A DNA stretch of 64,000 bases from Acidicapsa acidisoli (GCF_025685625.1 NZ_JAGSYI010000001.1:1178001-1242000), one strand, 5' to 3'; numbered from the stretch's first letter, positions 9,129 through 18,102 are shown. The notes: a model not told the origin generated them from the letters alone. A program made the numbers and translations.

Positions 9129-10220
9129 ATGAGTCTGCGGCTCAAGGATGCAGCCAGGAATGCAGCCGGCATCCTCCTGTTACTGGCCTCAATTGTTAAT
9201 CCATGCGGGGCTGGATATGTTGATACCACCCTCGCCGGCCGCACCATTAGCGTTGATTTGATCAAGGCCAGCGACCTTTCTCCCGCACCCTGGCCCGACG
9301 GCGATTTTGCGCTTACGACAGAGATGATCACAACCCAAAGCACCGCCAACATCTATGATCTGCTGACGGCCAACGGCATCGAACCGGATGTCGAGGCCTT
9401 TACCGTGGTCTACGATCTCAATCCTTCGTTGAACAAGATCGATCCCCTGTCCGCCGGAACCCGTCTGGTGCTGCCGAAGGCAAATGGTGGAGAGAAACTA
9501 CGGCAAGCACTTGGCAGCGGATTTCTGATCAGTCTAACCGTGGACCGCGCTCTGCGAGAGGAACTGGCGAAGAGCACAGCCGAGCTTCACGATCTTTCCA
9601 TTCGATTCGACGGCCTTCCCGCGGAGCGGTTTCTCAACCCGTCTGACAAGGACGTAATGACAGCAAGAATCAGAACGCTTGCCGTCTGGCTCGCGCACGC
9701 CCACAAGACGTATTTGCAGAGAACAGGCCCATCCTTGCGCAGGGAAACACTAACCGGGATACACGATGAAGCGCAGGCACTCAATGCACTTCTCGCCGTA
9801 ATACTCAAAGGCCGGGAGAAAGTAACTCCAGATGACGAGGAACAAGTGGACGCGGTTTACAACGATATTCAGAAACAAATGAAGAAGTACGACAACGTCA
9901 TGGCTGGAGAGCCTCAACCCGGCGACGATCAGTACAAAGTCGTGGTAAGCATACGCGGAGGGGACGCCAGGCTTGTCGAAGGCCTCCAGGTCTACTACGC
10001 ATGGGAAGGCCTGTTCCGAAAGCCTCCGAAGGAGCCGTATAAGAGCCAGGCATTCGATGGAGTTGGGTCGGGATCATCGGCAACCTTGACCATTGCGGAT
10101 TACGTAATCTGGGCCGGCAAACCGGGGCATCCATTTCCTCCACTGACAGATCAGAAACCCATCAGCATTGGAGCATCCGGCGGCAACCCAAGAAACGTAG
10201 TCCTGAGTGTGATCCAGTGA
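9129..10220 (+). CDS. secreted protein with a LysM-like segment, caspase neighbour
   Basis: A 363-aa protein of unknown function. The first ~27 residues look like a signal peptide. Residues about 72-120 resemble a LysM peptidoglycan-binding unit (NIYDLLTANGI early, then DLNPSLNKIDPLSAGTRLVL), though weakly. The middle is helical and charged; residues about 280-360 look beta-rich. ATG 9129 is preceded by GAGGAG. It begins 35 bp after the WD40-caspase gene and its stop overlaps the GTG of the next gene in a GTGA arrangement, which supports translational coupling. If the LysM-like reading is right, it may tether the module to the cell wall. Confidence 0.7.
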   Translation: MSLRLKDAARNAAGILLLLASIVNPCGAGYVDTTLAGRTISVDLIKASDLSPAPWPDGDFALTTEMITTQSTANIYDLLTANGIEPDVEAFTVVYDLNPSLNKIDPLSAGTRLVLPKANGGEKLRQALGSGFLISLTVDRALREELAKSTAELHDLSIRFDGLPAERFLNPSDKDVMTARIRTLAVWLAHAHKTYLQRTGPSLRRETLTGIHDEAQALNALLAVILKGREKVTPDDEEQVDAVYNDIQKQMKKYDNVMAGEPQPGDDQYKVVVSIRGGDARLVEGLQVYYAWEGLFRKPPKEPYKSQAFDGVGSGSSATLTIADYVIWAGKPGHPFPPLTDQKPISIGASGGNPRNVVLSVIQ

Positions 10221-10795
10221 AGACGGCCAGAGACGGCAGAAAAATCATCGTCTCCCTTGTGCAGGTCGTGCTGTTCCTGTTTACCGCGTTCGGCGGATTC
10301 TTGAAGAAGATTGCCCCTCCGGACGAGACCCAGCCCGGCTATCACGTCGGGCTTCTATCTTTCCTCGTTCTCATCATTCTTCTGACCATATCGGCGCTGG
10401 CCCGGCAAGCACCGGCAGCAAAATACCGCCGAGCCTGGACGATCGCAGGCATTGTCTGCTTCGTCATCGCGATCCTCTCCGGCTTCCTTTATCCCAGAAT
10501 GCTTGACAGGTACACCTATGCATACCCCCCGGAAAAGCCAACGCAGATTCGTGTCAAAGGCCTGGATTCCGGCTTGACTGACGTGGCAAGAGAGTGGATT
10601 CAGGAGCATCCCCTTGAGTCGAGTCCCGGCACATTAGCGCGAAAACTCCCGAAGGAGAATATATGGACTCCTGAGTCCATTGAACAGGCAAAGACCATCC
10701 TGCTATGCAGCTATGGTTCACTCGTTCTGAGCCTTGCTGCAGCAATTTTCTGTCTCATCGAAGCGAATCCGGCGACTAAAGCAAAACCACAGTAG
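10217..10795 (+). CDS. four-helix membrane protein of the caspase operon
   Basis: A 192-aa protein with four hydrophobic helices, near residues 11-31, 44-62, 73-93 and 155-180, and an extracytoplasmic or cytoplasmic loop of about 60 residues between helices three and four. No family was recognised. It starts with GTG overlapping the upstream stop codon (GTGA), so it depends on that gene for translation. Position suggests that it is the membrane component of the WD40-caspase/LysM-like unit; this is inference from synteny. Confidence 0.65.
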   Translation: MKTARDGRKIIVSLVQVVLFLFTAFGGFLKKIAPPDETQPGYHVGLLSFLVLIILLTISALARQAPAAKYRRAWTIAGIVCFVIAILSGFLYPRMLDRYTYAYPPEKPTQIRVKGLDSGLTDVAREWIQEHPLESSPGTLARKLPKENIWTPESIEQAKTILLCSYGSLVLSLAAAIFCLIEANPATKAKPQ

Positions 10796-11014
10796 GCGCA
10801 TCTCAAAGCAACCACCGCCAAGCAGATTCTCGGAAATATATCTTGGCGGAATTCGTCTGCCGCAGTGGGAACGTCCCCAATTGCTCAAGCGGTTCGTCCG
10901 ACGATTTACACCCTCCGTCAGCTATCGGAACCCTTTGTCAGAAACTGAATGCGCCCGTCAGGGGGGTGCGGTACCTTCCGTTCAGTGCAAGGGCACTCCG
11001 GAAAGGAACCTGCG

Positions 11015-11740
11015 ATGGATGAAATAGTCGGAGTCGAATCCGTAAGTCGAAGATACTCCCTGGACCATAACTCGGTCAGCGCCCTCGACGATGCGAGCCT
11101 GCACATATGTGCCGGAGAGTTCCTGGCGATTGCAGGCCCCAGCGGCAGTGGAAAGTCAACCCTGCTGAACCTGATCGGCTGCATCGACAAGCCGACCACC
11201 GGCCGAATTCTGCTGCAAGGCGTCGACACGTCCAGGCTGGATTCAAAGCGGTTGACCGCGCTTCGCCGGGAGAAGATTGGGTTCGTCTTTCAGACCTTCA
11301 ATCTGATCCCCGTCTTCACGGCCGCGGAGAACGTCGAATTTCCGCTCCTCGTGCAGGGGGTGCCCGTAGCTCAGCGCCGCGAACGCGTCGCCGCCGCACT
11401 CGCGAGCGTAGGCCTCGCTGACCGTGCCAATCATCGTCCGGATCTGCTCTCCGGCGGCGAACGGCAGCGTGTCGCCGTGGCGCGCGCTATCGTGCACCGT
11501 CCGGCTCTCGTGCTTGCCGATGAGCCGACGGCCAATCTCGACACGCGCAATGCCACGCAACTCATCGACCTGATGCGCGAACTGAACCGCCAACTCGGCC
11601 TGACCTTCCTGTTCTCCACCCACGACGCGCGATTGCTGGAACATGCCGACCGCATCGTTGAGCTATGCGACGGACGCATCGCGTCCGACTCTCTTACCGA
11701 AGGAGGCAGCCATGTGGAAGTTCTTGCTTCTTGCCTTTAG
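11015..11740 (+). CDS. ABC transporter ATP-binding protein (LolD/MacB type)
   Basis: A 241-aa ATPase subunit. It shows Walker A GPSGSGKS near residue 40, the Q-loop FVFQTFNLIP, the signature LSGGERQRVAVARA, Walker B LVLADEPT and the H-loop FLFSTHD. These features, especially the NLIPVFTAAENVEFPL stretch, are typical of the LolD/MacB/FtsE group working with FtsX-type permeases. ATG 11015 has GGAAAGGA about 6 bp upstream; an upstream in-frame ATG at 10949 lacks such a site. The 3' end overlaps the permease gene by 29 bp in another frame, indicating tight coupling. Substrate is not evident from sequence. Confidence 0.9.
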   Translation: MDEIVGVESVSRRYSLDHNSVSALDDASLHICAGEFLAIAGPSGSGKSTLLNLIGCIDKPTTGRILLQGVDTSRLDSKRLTALRREKIGFVFQTFNLIPVFTAAENVEFPLLVQGVPVAQRRERVAAALASVGLADRANHRPDLLSGGERQRVAVARAIVHRPALVLADEPTANLDTRNATQLIDLMRELNRQLGLTFLFSTHDARLLEHADRIVELCDGRIASDSLTEGGSHVEVLASCL

Positions 11741-12941
11741 AAACATCTTTCGCAATCGGCGACGGACCGTGATGACGCTGGTCATGGTCGGCGGCGGCGT
11801 AGCCGGTCTTCTGCTCGTCGGCGGATTCTTTGCCCGCATGTTCTGGGGCCTGCGCGAGAGCACCATCAACGACGGCCTCGGCCATATACAGATCTTCACC
11901 GCCGAGCACTTCGACCGCGAAGAAAAACACGTCCTCGATACCGGCATCGACAACTGGCGGCAGGTGGCCGCATCCGTATCAACCGGCGGCCATGTACGCG
12001 GCGTCGCACCCCGCATCGAGTTTTACGGCATGCTTTCCAACGGCGTGAAGTCCGGCGTTTTCATGGGAAGTGCCGTCGATCCAGTAGCCGAAAAAAGCCT
12101 GGGCTTTACGCCGCGACTGGCCGTGGGAAGAGACCTCGATGCCAGACCGGGCGGGGAAGTAGAAGCGCTCATCGGCACCGGCGTGGCCCGCTCCATGAAT
12201 GTAAAGCCCGGCGACGGACTCACGCTCCTTGCGGTAACCTCCGACGGAGCCTTGAACGGAATCGACGTGCAGATCGTCGGCACGGTGAACACCGGTTACA
12301 AGGAGGTCGATGACCGCTATCTGCGCATTACCTTGCCCTCAGCACAGCGTCTGCTGCAAAGCGACCGCGTCACCAACCTCGTCGTCGGCCTCGACGCAAC
12401 GGAAAACACCGACAAGGTCGCATCTGCGCTCGCTCCGCGCCTGAACGGATCGCCACAACACCTGGTTCTGAAGAAATGGATCGATCTCGCCGCGTACTAC
12501 AAGCAGGTCCGTTCTCTCTTCAGCACCATCTTCGTCTTCCTCGGCGTCATCGTCTTCTTCATGGTCCTCATGTCCAGTGTGAACACGCTGCTGATGAGCA
12601 TGTTCGAGCGCACCCGCGAGATCGGAACCATGCTGGCGATGGGTACGCCACGTTCCTGGATCATGGCTCTGTTCATGCTCGAAGCCACTCTTCTCGGAGT
12701 GCTTGGCGCAATCGTGGGCGTGGTCGGGGGTAATCTCCTTGGAGTCCTCTTGAATCATTCCGGCATCCATCTGCCTCCGCCTCCCGGAACCACGGCGCCA
12801 ATGAGCTTTCGCGTTCTCCACGTACCCAGCCTGATGATCGCCTCATCATTGCTGGTCATTCTCTCACTGGCGCTCGCATCCATCCTGCCGGCGATCCGCG
12901 CATCGCGGCTGCAAATTGCGGAGGCATTAGCTCATGTCTAA
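11712..12941 (+). CDS. ABC transporter permease, FtsX/MacB type
   Basis: A 409-aa inner-membrane permease with one N-terminal helix (about residues 20-40), a large periplasmic domain, and three C-terminal helices (about residues 270-300, 320-350 and 370-400), the FtsX/LolC/E layout. The motif MSMFERTREIGTMLAMG before the second helix is the usual FtsX coupling region. ATG 11712 is preceded by AAGGAGGC at 11700-11707, inside the ATPase gene. Its stop overlaps the following LolA-like gene by 8 bp. With the ATPase it should form a mechanotransmitting transporter, perhaps lifting lipids or lipoproteins from the inner membrane. Confidence 0.9.
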   Translation: MWKFLLLAFRNIFRNRRRTVMTLVMVGGGVAGLLLVGGFFARMFWGLRESTINDGLGHIQIFTAEHFDREEKHVLDTGIDNWRQVAASVSTGGHVRGVAPRIEFYGMLSNGVKSGVFMGSAVDPVAEKSLGFTPRLAVGRDLDARPGGEVEALIGTGVARSMNVKPGDGLTLLAVTSDGALNGIDVQIVGTVNTGYKEVDDRYLRITLPSAQRLLQSDRVTNLVVGLDATENTDKVASALAPRLNGSPQHLVLKKWIDLAAYYKQVRSLFSTIFVFLGVIVFFMVLMSSVNTLLMSMFERTREIGTMLAMGTPRSWIMALFMLEATLLGVLGAIVGVVGGNLLGVLLNHSGIHLPPPPGTTAPMSFRVLHVPSLMIASSLLVILSLALASILPAIRASRLQIAEALAHV

Positions 12942-13704
12942 CATCAACTCGATTCTGCGCACGTTCCTGCTTCTCCTCCTCGCCGGCTTTCTCTTCACAT
13001 GCATGCTGGTGAGCCACGGCGCGACCCTCGCAACCACTCCTGATGCAGAGGCCGTCCTCAAACGCGCCGATATCTTTCGCAACGGCTGGCCATCGTATGT
13101 CCTTCACGTCAAAATCACTAACTACGAAGCAAGCAAGGCAGACGAAGAGAAGCTTTACGAGGTCTCGCAGAAAGGTACCGAGAAGACTTACGTCGAATTC
13201 ATGAGCCCCCGCGAAAAGGGACAGCACTTGCTCATGCTGGGCGACGATATGTGGGTTTATCTGCCAGATACCAGCCGCCCGGTACGCATCACGCCATTAG
13301 AGCGCCTGTCAGGCGACGCCTCCAACGGCGATGTCGCACGCACCAACTATGCCGCCGACTACACTCCCGTCTATTTGCGCACGGAGAAGGTCGGCACGCA
13401 GGATTGTTACCTGCTCGATCTCACCGCAAAGCGAAAGGGCGCCACGTATCAGCGGATCCTCTTATGGGTTCGCGTGGAAGATGACCGTCCGGTGAAGGCC
13501 GAGTTCTATCTCACCTCCGGTAAGCTCATCAAATCCGCAACGTTCGACGAGTTCGCGTCGGTCAATGGCAGAGTCCAGCTCCGGCGCATGACTCTCTACG
13601 ACGAAATTCGCCATAACTCCCACAGCGTCCTCGAGTACTCCGGCATCGCCCCGCGAGAGCTCCCAGACAAACTCTTCTATCAAGGGCGCGCAGACCGATT
13701 CTGA
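12934..13704 (+). CDS. outer-membrane lipoprotein-sorting (LolA-like) protein
   Basis: A 256-aa exported protein with a hydrophobic signal segment at residues 8-30. The body matches the LolA-like family often found beside transporters: EAVLKRADIFRNGWPSY near the N-terminus, YVEFMSPREKGQHLL, and GDDMWVYLPDTSRPVRI. Such proteins fold as an open beta barrel that holds a lipid or lipoprotein acyl chain in the periplasm. It overlaps the permease gene by 8 bp and precedes a probable outer-membrane protein, so it is likely the periplasmic shuttle of this export cassette. Confidence 0.85.
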   Translation: MSNINSILRTFLLLLLAGFLFTCMLVSHGATLATTPDAEAVLKRADIFRNGWPSYVLHVKITNYEASKADEEKLYEVSQKGTEKTYVEFMSPREKGQHLLMLGDDMWVYLPDTSRPVRITPLERLSGDASNGDVARTNYAADYTPVYLRTEKVGTQDCYLLDLTAKRKGATYQRILLWVRVEDDRPVKAEFYLTSGKLIKSATFDEFASVNGRVQLRRMTLYDEIRHNSHSVLEYSGIAPRELPDKLFYQGRADRF

Positions 13705-13781
13705 CCGTGTTGGGCTATCACTCGGGAAACACACACACTGACAGCATTCTCCCGCATTATTCAGCAAAGCTGGCGACAACG

Positions 13782-14888
13782 ATGAAATATCGGATCCTCA
13801 TTTCGATCATCCTTGCCACGGCGTGCTGGCAATCCAGAGCACAGGACAATCTCGTTTCAGATACGCCCGTTCCGGATGCTCCCACTCCACAGAGCCGTTA
13901 TGACTTCCGATTTTCGTTCGCCGCCATCGACGACGCGACTGTCTACAGCAATCTGCAGGCGCCGATTCCGCAGGTCCTCAACCAGGTCCTCCTCGAGCCC
14001 TCCTTCACCCTCCGCTACCAACGCTGGAGCCTTTCCTCCAGCGTCGTGGGACTCGCCGACACGTACACCGACACCGCGACCCAATTGCGCGTGAAGGAGG
14101 CATATGCCGGTCTTTCCGCCGGAGACTTCGATTTCACGCTTGGCCGCCGCATCGTTCGCTGGGGTACAGGCTACGCCTTCACGGCCGCCGGAGTTCTCGA
14201 TCCGCCCCGTGACCCAACCAACCCCACCGACCGCCTCAGCCTCAACGAAGGCCGTGACATGATCAAGGCGGACTGGGTCCATGGCCCGCACGCCATGAGT
14301 CTCGCCTGGTCGACGGCTGCGCTCGCCCCGGCGCAGTCGAACCTGCACGACACCACGGCCTTCCGGTATAACGTTCTGGTGCATGGATTCGATACTTCGC
14401 TCATCGCCGGCCACGATCGCGGCAGCGATACCTTCAGCGGACTCACCTTTACGCGTGTCCTAGGCGAGGCCTGGGAGTTGCACGGCGAGGCCGCCTGGCG
14501 CGAGCATGAGGCCATCCTCCTCGGCGGCAAATACACCACCACTTCCGGCGTCACCTTCATCGGCGAGTTTTTCACCCCTCCCAATATTCCGTACTATCGG
14601 GACGCGACCGTCTTTCCTCTCGTCGGACGCCAGCATTACGCATTCCTTCGCGCCGGTAAAACGCGCCTGCGCGAGCTGCCCGGCTGGAAGCAATGGGACC
14701 TGGCCGCTTCCGTGGTTGCAAACCTCAACGACCGCAGTTGCACCGCCATCTTCGACACTGAGCGCAGGTTCGGCAACCGCTTCTCTTCCTACCTGCACCT
14801 GGAAATTCCAGCCGGACGAGCGACCTCGGAGTACGGATCCACGCCTTACTCCGCAGCCAGCTCGATGGGAGTTCGCTTCCAGCTATGA
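13782..14888 (+). CDS. probable outer-membrane beta-barrel protein
   Basis: A 368-aa exported protein beginning with a signal peptide (MKYRILISIILATACW, cut near RAQD). The rest is a run of amphipathic strands with alternating hydrophobic residues and frequent aromatic residues, ending in FQL, as in outer-membrane barrels. ATG 13782 was chosen because the signal peptide starts there; an upstream GTG at 13707 would add an implausible leader. It is the fourth gene after ABC ATPase, permease and LolA-like protein, and its stop overlaps the sensor kinase start (ATGA). Likely the outer-membrane endpoint of the cassette; family not firmly identified. Confidence 0.7.
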   Translation: MKYRILISIILATACWQSRAQDNLVSDTPVPDAPTPQSRYDFRFSFAAIDDATVYSNLQAPIPQVLNQVLLEPSFTLRYQRWSLSSSVVGLADTYTDTATQLRVKEAYAGLSAGDFDFTLGRRIVRWGTGYAFTAAGVLDPPRDPTNPTDRLSLNEGRDMIKADWVHGPHAMSLAWSTAALAPAQSNLHDTTAFRYNVLVHGFDTSLIAGHDRGSDTFSGLTFTRVLGEAWELHGEAAWREHEAILLGGKYTTTSGVTFIGEFFTPPNIPYYRDATVFPLVGRQHYAFLRAGKTRLRELPGWKQWDLAASVVANLNDRSCTAIFDTERRFGNRFSSYLHLEIPAGRATSEYGSTPYSAASSMGVRFQL

Positions 14889-16012
14889 AATCAGCTATGA
14901 CCAACCAAGCCAACCCTCCCAAGGCCGGCGTTGCCGGAGATACGCGAACGCCGACCGGCTTCGCCTCATTCCTCGTGCGGGTGATATGGGCCGTTGCCGG
15001 CCCCACGCTGTTGATCTTTCTGATTTTTCTTTCCTCGGGCCGCATTCGGCTCTCCCAGAGTGTCATTGAGATTGTCGGCGCATTCGTCTATTCCACGATG
15101 ATTGCCCCGCCTTCTGTCCTTCTTCTCAGCTGGATGGGGCATCACTATTCAAAGAAATATCCTCGCCTCGTTTATCTCATGTATGCGCCGACACTCGTCT
15201 GTACGGCAACCTTGGGCTCTCTTGCCGGCGCCCTTCTCTTGCAGATCGCCGGCGTTGTTCCGAAAGGCGCCTATTGGATCGAGCTCCGCGAATCACTTCC
15301 GTTTGCAATCGTCATCTCGCTCATCTTCGGCCTGAGCATCTCGACCTTCGAAACCATGCGCTACAAACTCCAGACCACCGTTCTCGAACTGCGCACCAGG
15401 CAAGTGGAGCAGGAACGCGCATACAAGTTGCTTGCCGAAGCGCGGCTATCGTCTCTCGAATCGCGGATCCATCCGCATTTTCTCTTCAACACGCTGAACT
15501 CGATCGCCGCTCTCATTCCCGACGATCCGCAGCGAGCAGAGGACATCGTCGGCAGGCTGGCCTCACTCTTGCGTTTCTCTCTGAACGCGAGTCAGCGCAG
15601 TATGGCGCCACTCGGCCAGGAACTGAAGATCGTTCGCGACTATCTTGAAATTGAGAAGACCCGCTTCGGGGCGCGGCTGCGCTACGAGATCGATGTGCCG
15701 GCATCTCTGGAGTTCGCAAGTCTGCCACCATTGGCGCTTCAATCGCTCGTGGAAAACTGCGTGAAGCACGTTGTCACCACGAGGCAGCAAGGTGGCGAAA
15801 TTCGAGTCACCGCTTCCTCCTCATCGGACCGCATCTTTCTGGACGTAATCGATGACGGCCCGGGATTCTCCCTGGAAGCCATCTCTCCAGACCACGGACT
15901 GGCCAATCTCATCGCGCGCATGCAGCTTCTCTTTGGCGAAGCCGGATATCTTGAGGTAACACAAAGGGAAGACCGGAACTGCGTTCGATTATCCTTCCCC
16001 ACCGCGCCGTAG
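14885..16012 (+). CDS. LytS-type sensor histidine kinase
   Basis: A 375-aa membrane kinase. About four hydrophobic helices cover residues 25-165, followed by a short coiled segment and the His_kinase domain with RIHPHFLFNTLNS; the phosphoacceptor should be His198. The ATPase part shows LVENCVKH (N box) and DDGPGF (G box). It starts by ATGA overlap with the barrel gene; a second ATG at 14897 is possible. The response regulator begins 15 bp after its stop. The overlap with the transport genes suggests that this pair senses the state of that envelope system or controls it. Confidence 0.9.
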   Translation: MKSAMTNQANPPKAGVAGDTRTPTGFASFLVRVIWAVAGPTLLIFLIFLSSGRIRLSQSVIEIVGAFVYSTMIAPPSVLLLSWMGHHYSKKYPRLVYLMYAPTLVCTATLGSLAGALLLQIAGVVPKGAYWIELRESLPFAIVISLIFGLSISTFETMRYKLQTTVLELRTRQVEQERAYKLLAEARLSSLESRIHPHFLFNTLNSIAALIPDDPQRAEDIVGRLASLLRFSLNASQRSMAPLGQELKIVRDYLEIEKTRFGARLRYEIDVPASLEFASLPPLALQSLVENCVKHVVTTRQQGGEIRVTASSSSDRIFLDVIDDGPGFSLEAISPDHGLANLIARMQLLFGEAGYLEVTQREDRNCVRLSFPTAP

Positions 16013-16027
16013 GAATGAGGAACCGGG

Positions 16028-16816
16028 ATGGAAAATACACCTCTTCGTGCCTATCTGGTCGATGACGAAGCGCTCGCAATCGAGCGCCTGAAGCGCCTTC
16101 TTGCGCGCTTTCCCGAGATTGAGATTATCGGCAGCGCGACCGATCCAGCCGTTGCGCTCGAATCGCTCAACAGCGAATTGCCCGACGTGCTCTTCCTCGA
16201 CATTCAGATGCCGGTCATGAACGGCTTCGAGCTGCTCTCCCGCCTGGACGAACATCCCTTCGTCATCTTTACAACCGCCTACGACGAATACGCGCTGAAG
16301 GCCTTCGAGGTGAACTCCATCGACTACCTGATGAAACCGATCGATGTCGAGCATCTGGAGCGTGCACTCAAGAAGCTTGGCCGGATGCGCCCGGTTGCGA
16401 AGCCCGGATGGCAGCAAGCCCCGGAGTTGAGGACGATTCTCAATGAACTAGCCTCAACTCTTCGCAATCCCCAGGCGACCTACCCCAACCGTATTGCCTC
16501 ACGGGTTGGCGAACGAATTTCATTCCTCGATCTGGATACCGTGACTCATTTCATAGCTAAGGAAAAGCTGACCTACGCCGTGGTGAAAGGACATCCGCAC
16601 TGCGTCGATCAAACGATCGCGGAACTCGAACAGAGGCTGAATCCAGCAAAGTTCATTCGCATCCACCGGGCAATTCTATTGAATGTGGATTGGATCCATG
16701 AAGTGAACTCGTGGTTCGCCGGTAAAGTAGTTGTCTCACTCAAAGATGCTCAGCGCACGGAACTGACGGTAGCGCGCGATCGCGTGCGCTACCTCAAGTC
16801 CCAACTCGGAATATGA
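16028..16816 (+). CDS. LytTR-family response regulator
   Basis: A 262-aa cytoplasmic regulator. The N-terminal receiver has the acidic pair DDE near residue 12, the phosphorylated Asp58 in LFLDIQMP, Thr in FTTAYDEYALKAF and Lys in LMKPI. The C-terminal part from about residue 155 is a LytTR DNA-binding domain (FLDLDTVTHFIAKEK ... FIRIHRAILLNVDWI). It pairs with the LytS-type kinase immediately upstream. Its stop faces the stop of the SIS gene only 10 bp away. Confidence 0.92.
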   Translation: MENTPLRAYLVDDEALAIERLKRLLARFPEIEIIGSATDPAVALESLNSELPDVLFLDIQMPVMNGFELLSRLDEHPFVIFTTAYDEYALKAFEVNSIDYLMKPIDVEHLERALKKLGRMRPVAKPGWQQAPELRTILNELASTLRNPQATYPNRIASRVGERISFLDLDTVTHFIAKEKLTYAVVKGHPHCVDQTIAELEQRLNPAKFIRIHRAILLNVDWIHEVNSWFAGKVVVSLKDAQRTELTVARDRVRYLKSQLGI

Positions 16817-16826
16817 AGCTGAACAT

Positions 16827-17975
16827 CTACTGGCTCTGTTCGACCACAGCCTTGGCGAGATTGCGCGGATGATCGACGTTGATGCCATGCTCGATAGCCA
16901 TGAAGTAAGCAAAGAGCTGCAGCGGAATCACCTCGGAGATCGGCAGCAGATGTTCCGGCGCGGGATCGACGAAGACGCAATCCGAAACCAGCCCGGAAAT
17001 TTCCGTATCGCCGGTGTTGGCCAGAGCAATGACCTTCGCGCCCTGCGCCTTCATATCGCGCAGCAATTGCACCGTCTTCTCATAGCGAAGCACCGACCCC
17101 TCCAGCCCTTCGTCCACAGTCGCCAGCACCACCAGCGGCACCTGCTCGCTCACCAGCGCATTGGGACCATGCTTGAGCTCGCCCGTCGGGTAACCCTCGG
17201 CATGGATATACGAAGATTCCTTGAGCTTCAGCGCTCCCTCGCGCGCAATGGCGTAGTGTATTCCGCGGCCCAGATACAGAAAGGTCGCGGCATCGCGATA
17301 CTTCTTTGCCAGCGCGGCCATCTGCGTCTCCCACCCAGCCAGTTGCGCATCAATTGCCTCCGGCACAGCCACAAGCTCTCGAATACGCGCCGAGAGTGCG
17401 GCCGCATCCAGACGGTTCAGGCTTACGCCCTCATACAGCGCCAGCAACGCCAGCACGGTGAGCTGGCTGGTAAAGCTCTTGGTCGCCGGAATCGCCTTCT
17501 CCCTGCCCGCAGCCAGCGGCATCGAGAGATCCGCCTCACGCGCCATCGTCGAGTCTTCCACGTTGGTGATGGCCAGCGTCTTCTGTCCGCGCTGCCGCGC
17601 CTCGCGCAGCGCCGCCAGCGTATCCGAGGTTTCGCCGGATTGCGACAGCACGATCACGCTGGGGTTGCGCAGGTCTTTTGAATTGGGATTGAATCCGCGC
17701 AGGCTGTACTCGCTGGCGTATTCCACATCGACGGCGAGCCCGCACTCGTCTTCCAGCAAGATCTCTCCCGCCAGTCCACTGTGACGGCTCGAACCGCTCG
17801 CCAGGATCAGCACCTCGCCATGCGCATTGCCCCACTGCGCCAGCGGTGGAAAGAACTCCGGATTCAGTTCCAGACTGCCCGAAGCCTCGACCGTATAAAG
17901 CGCGATCGTTCGGCGAATCGCCTCCGGCTGCTCATACATCTCCCGCAGCATTTCATGAGGAAAGACTCGACCCAT
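16827..17975 (-). CDS. GlmS-like SIS-domain sugar isomerase/aminotransferase (possible GlcN6P deaminase)
   Basis: A 382-aa protein (400 aa if the ATG at 18029 is used) with two SIS domains but no glutaminase domain. It carries GSSRHSG, VIVLSQSGETSDT, SSYIHAEGYPTGELKHGP and a C-terminal NVDHPRNLAK, all hallmarks of the isomerase half of GlmS. Without the glutaminase part it more likely works catabolically, as a glucosamine-6-phosphate deaminase (NagB-II) or AgaS-like enzyme. I prefer ATG 17975 because HEMLREMYEQPEAIR is the normal family N-terminus and a GGGGGTG stretch precedes it. The divergent DeoR regulator and the downstream GlcNAc kinase and glycosidases support an amino-sugar role. Confidence 0.88.
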   Translation of the reverse strand: MGRVFPHEMLREMYEQPEAIRRTIALYTVEASGSLELNPEFFPPLAQWGNAHGEVLILASGSSRHSGLAGEILLEDECGLAVDVEYASEYSLRGFNPNSKDLRNPSVIVLSQSGETSDTLAALREARQRGQKTLAITNVEDSTMAREADLSMPLAAGREKAIPATKSFTSQLTVLALLALYEGVSLNRLDAAALSARIRELVAVPEAIDAQLAGWETQMAALAKKYRDAATFLYLGRGIHYAIAREGALKLKESSYIHAEGYPTGELKHGPNALVSEQVPLVVLATVDEGLEGSVLRYEKTVQLLRDMKAQGAKVIALANTGDTEISGLVSDCVFVDPAPEHLLPISEVIPLQLFAYFMAIEHGINVDHPRNLAKAVVEQSQ

Positions 17976-18018
17976 GCCAGCACCCCCGAAATTCGCGGCA
18001 AACTCTTGAAAACCCGCG

Positions 18019-18051
18019 ATATTGATCATATTAAATGCATACGATCAATAT
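18019..18051. promoter_or_regulatory. Inverted repeat between SIS and DeoR genes, candidate operator
   Basis: ATATTGATC at 18019-18027 and GATCAATAT at 18043-18051 form a perfect 9-bp inverted repeat with a 15-bp AT-rich spacer. It lies in the divergent promoter region between the SIS gene and the DeoR-type regulator, where such regulators usually bind. Binding by this regulator is inferred. Confidence 0.55.
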
Positions 18052-18102
18052 GATTGGCATTTCGTGCGAATATACCGTAAACACCTCTTTGGAGTAGAGT
18101 GG

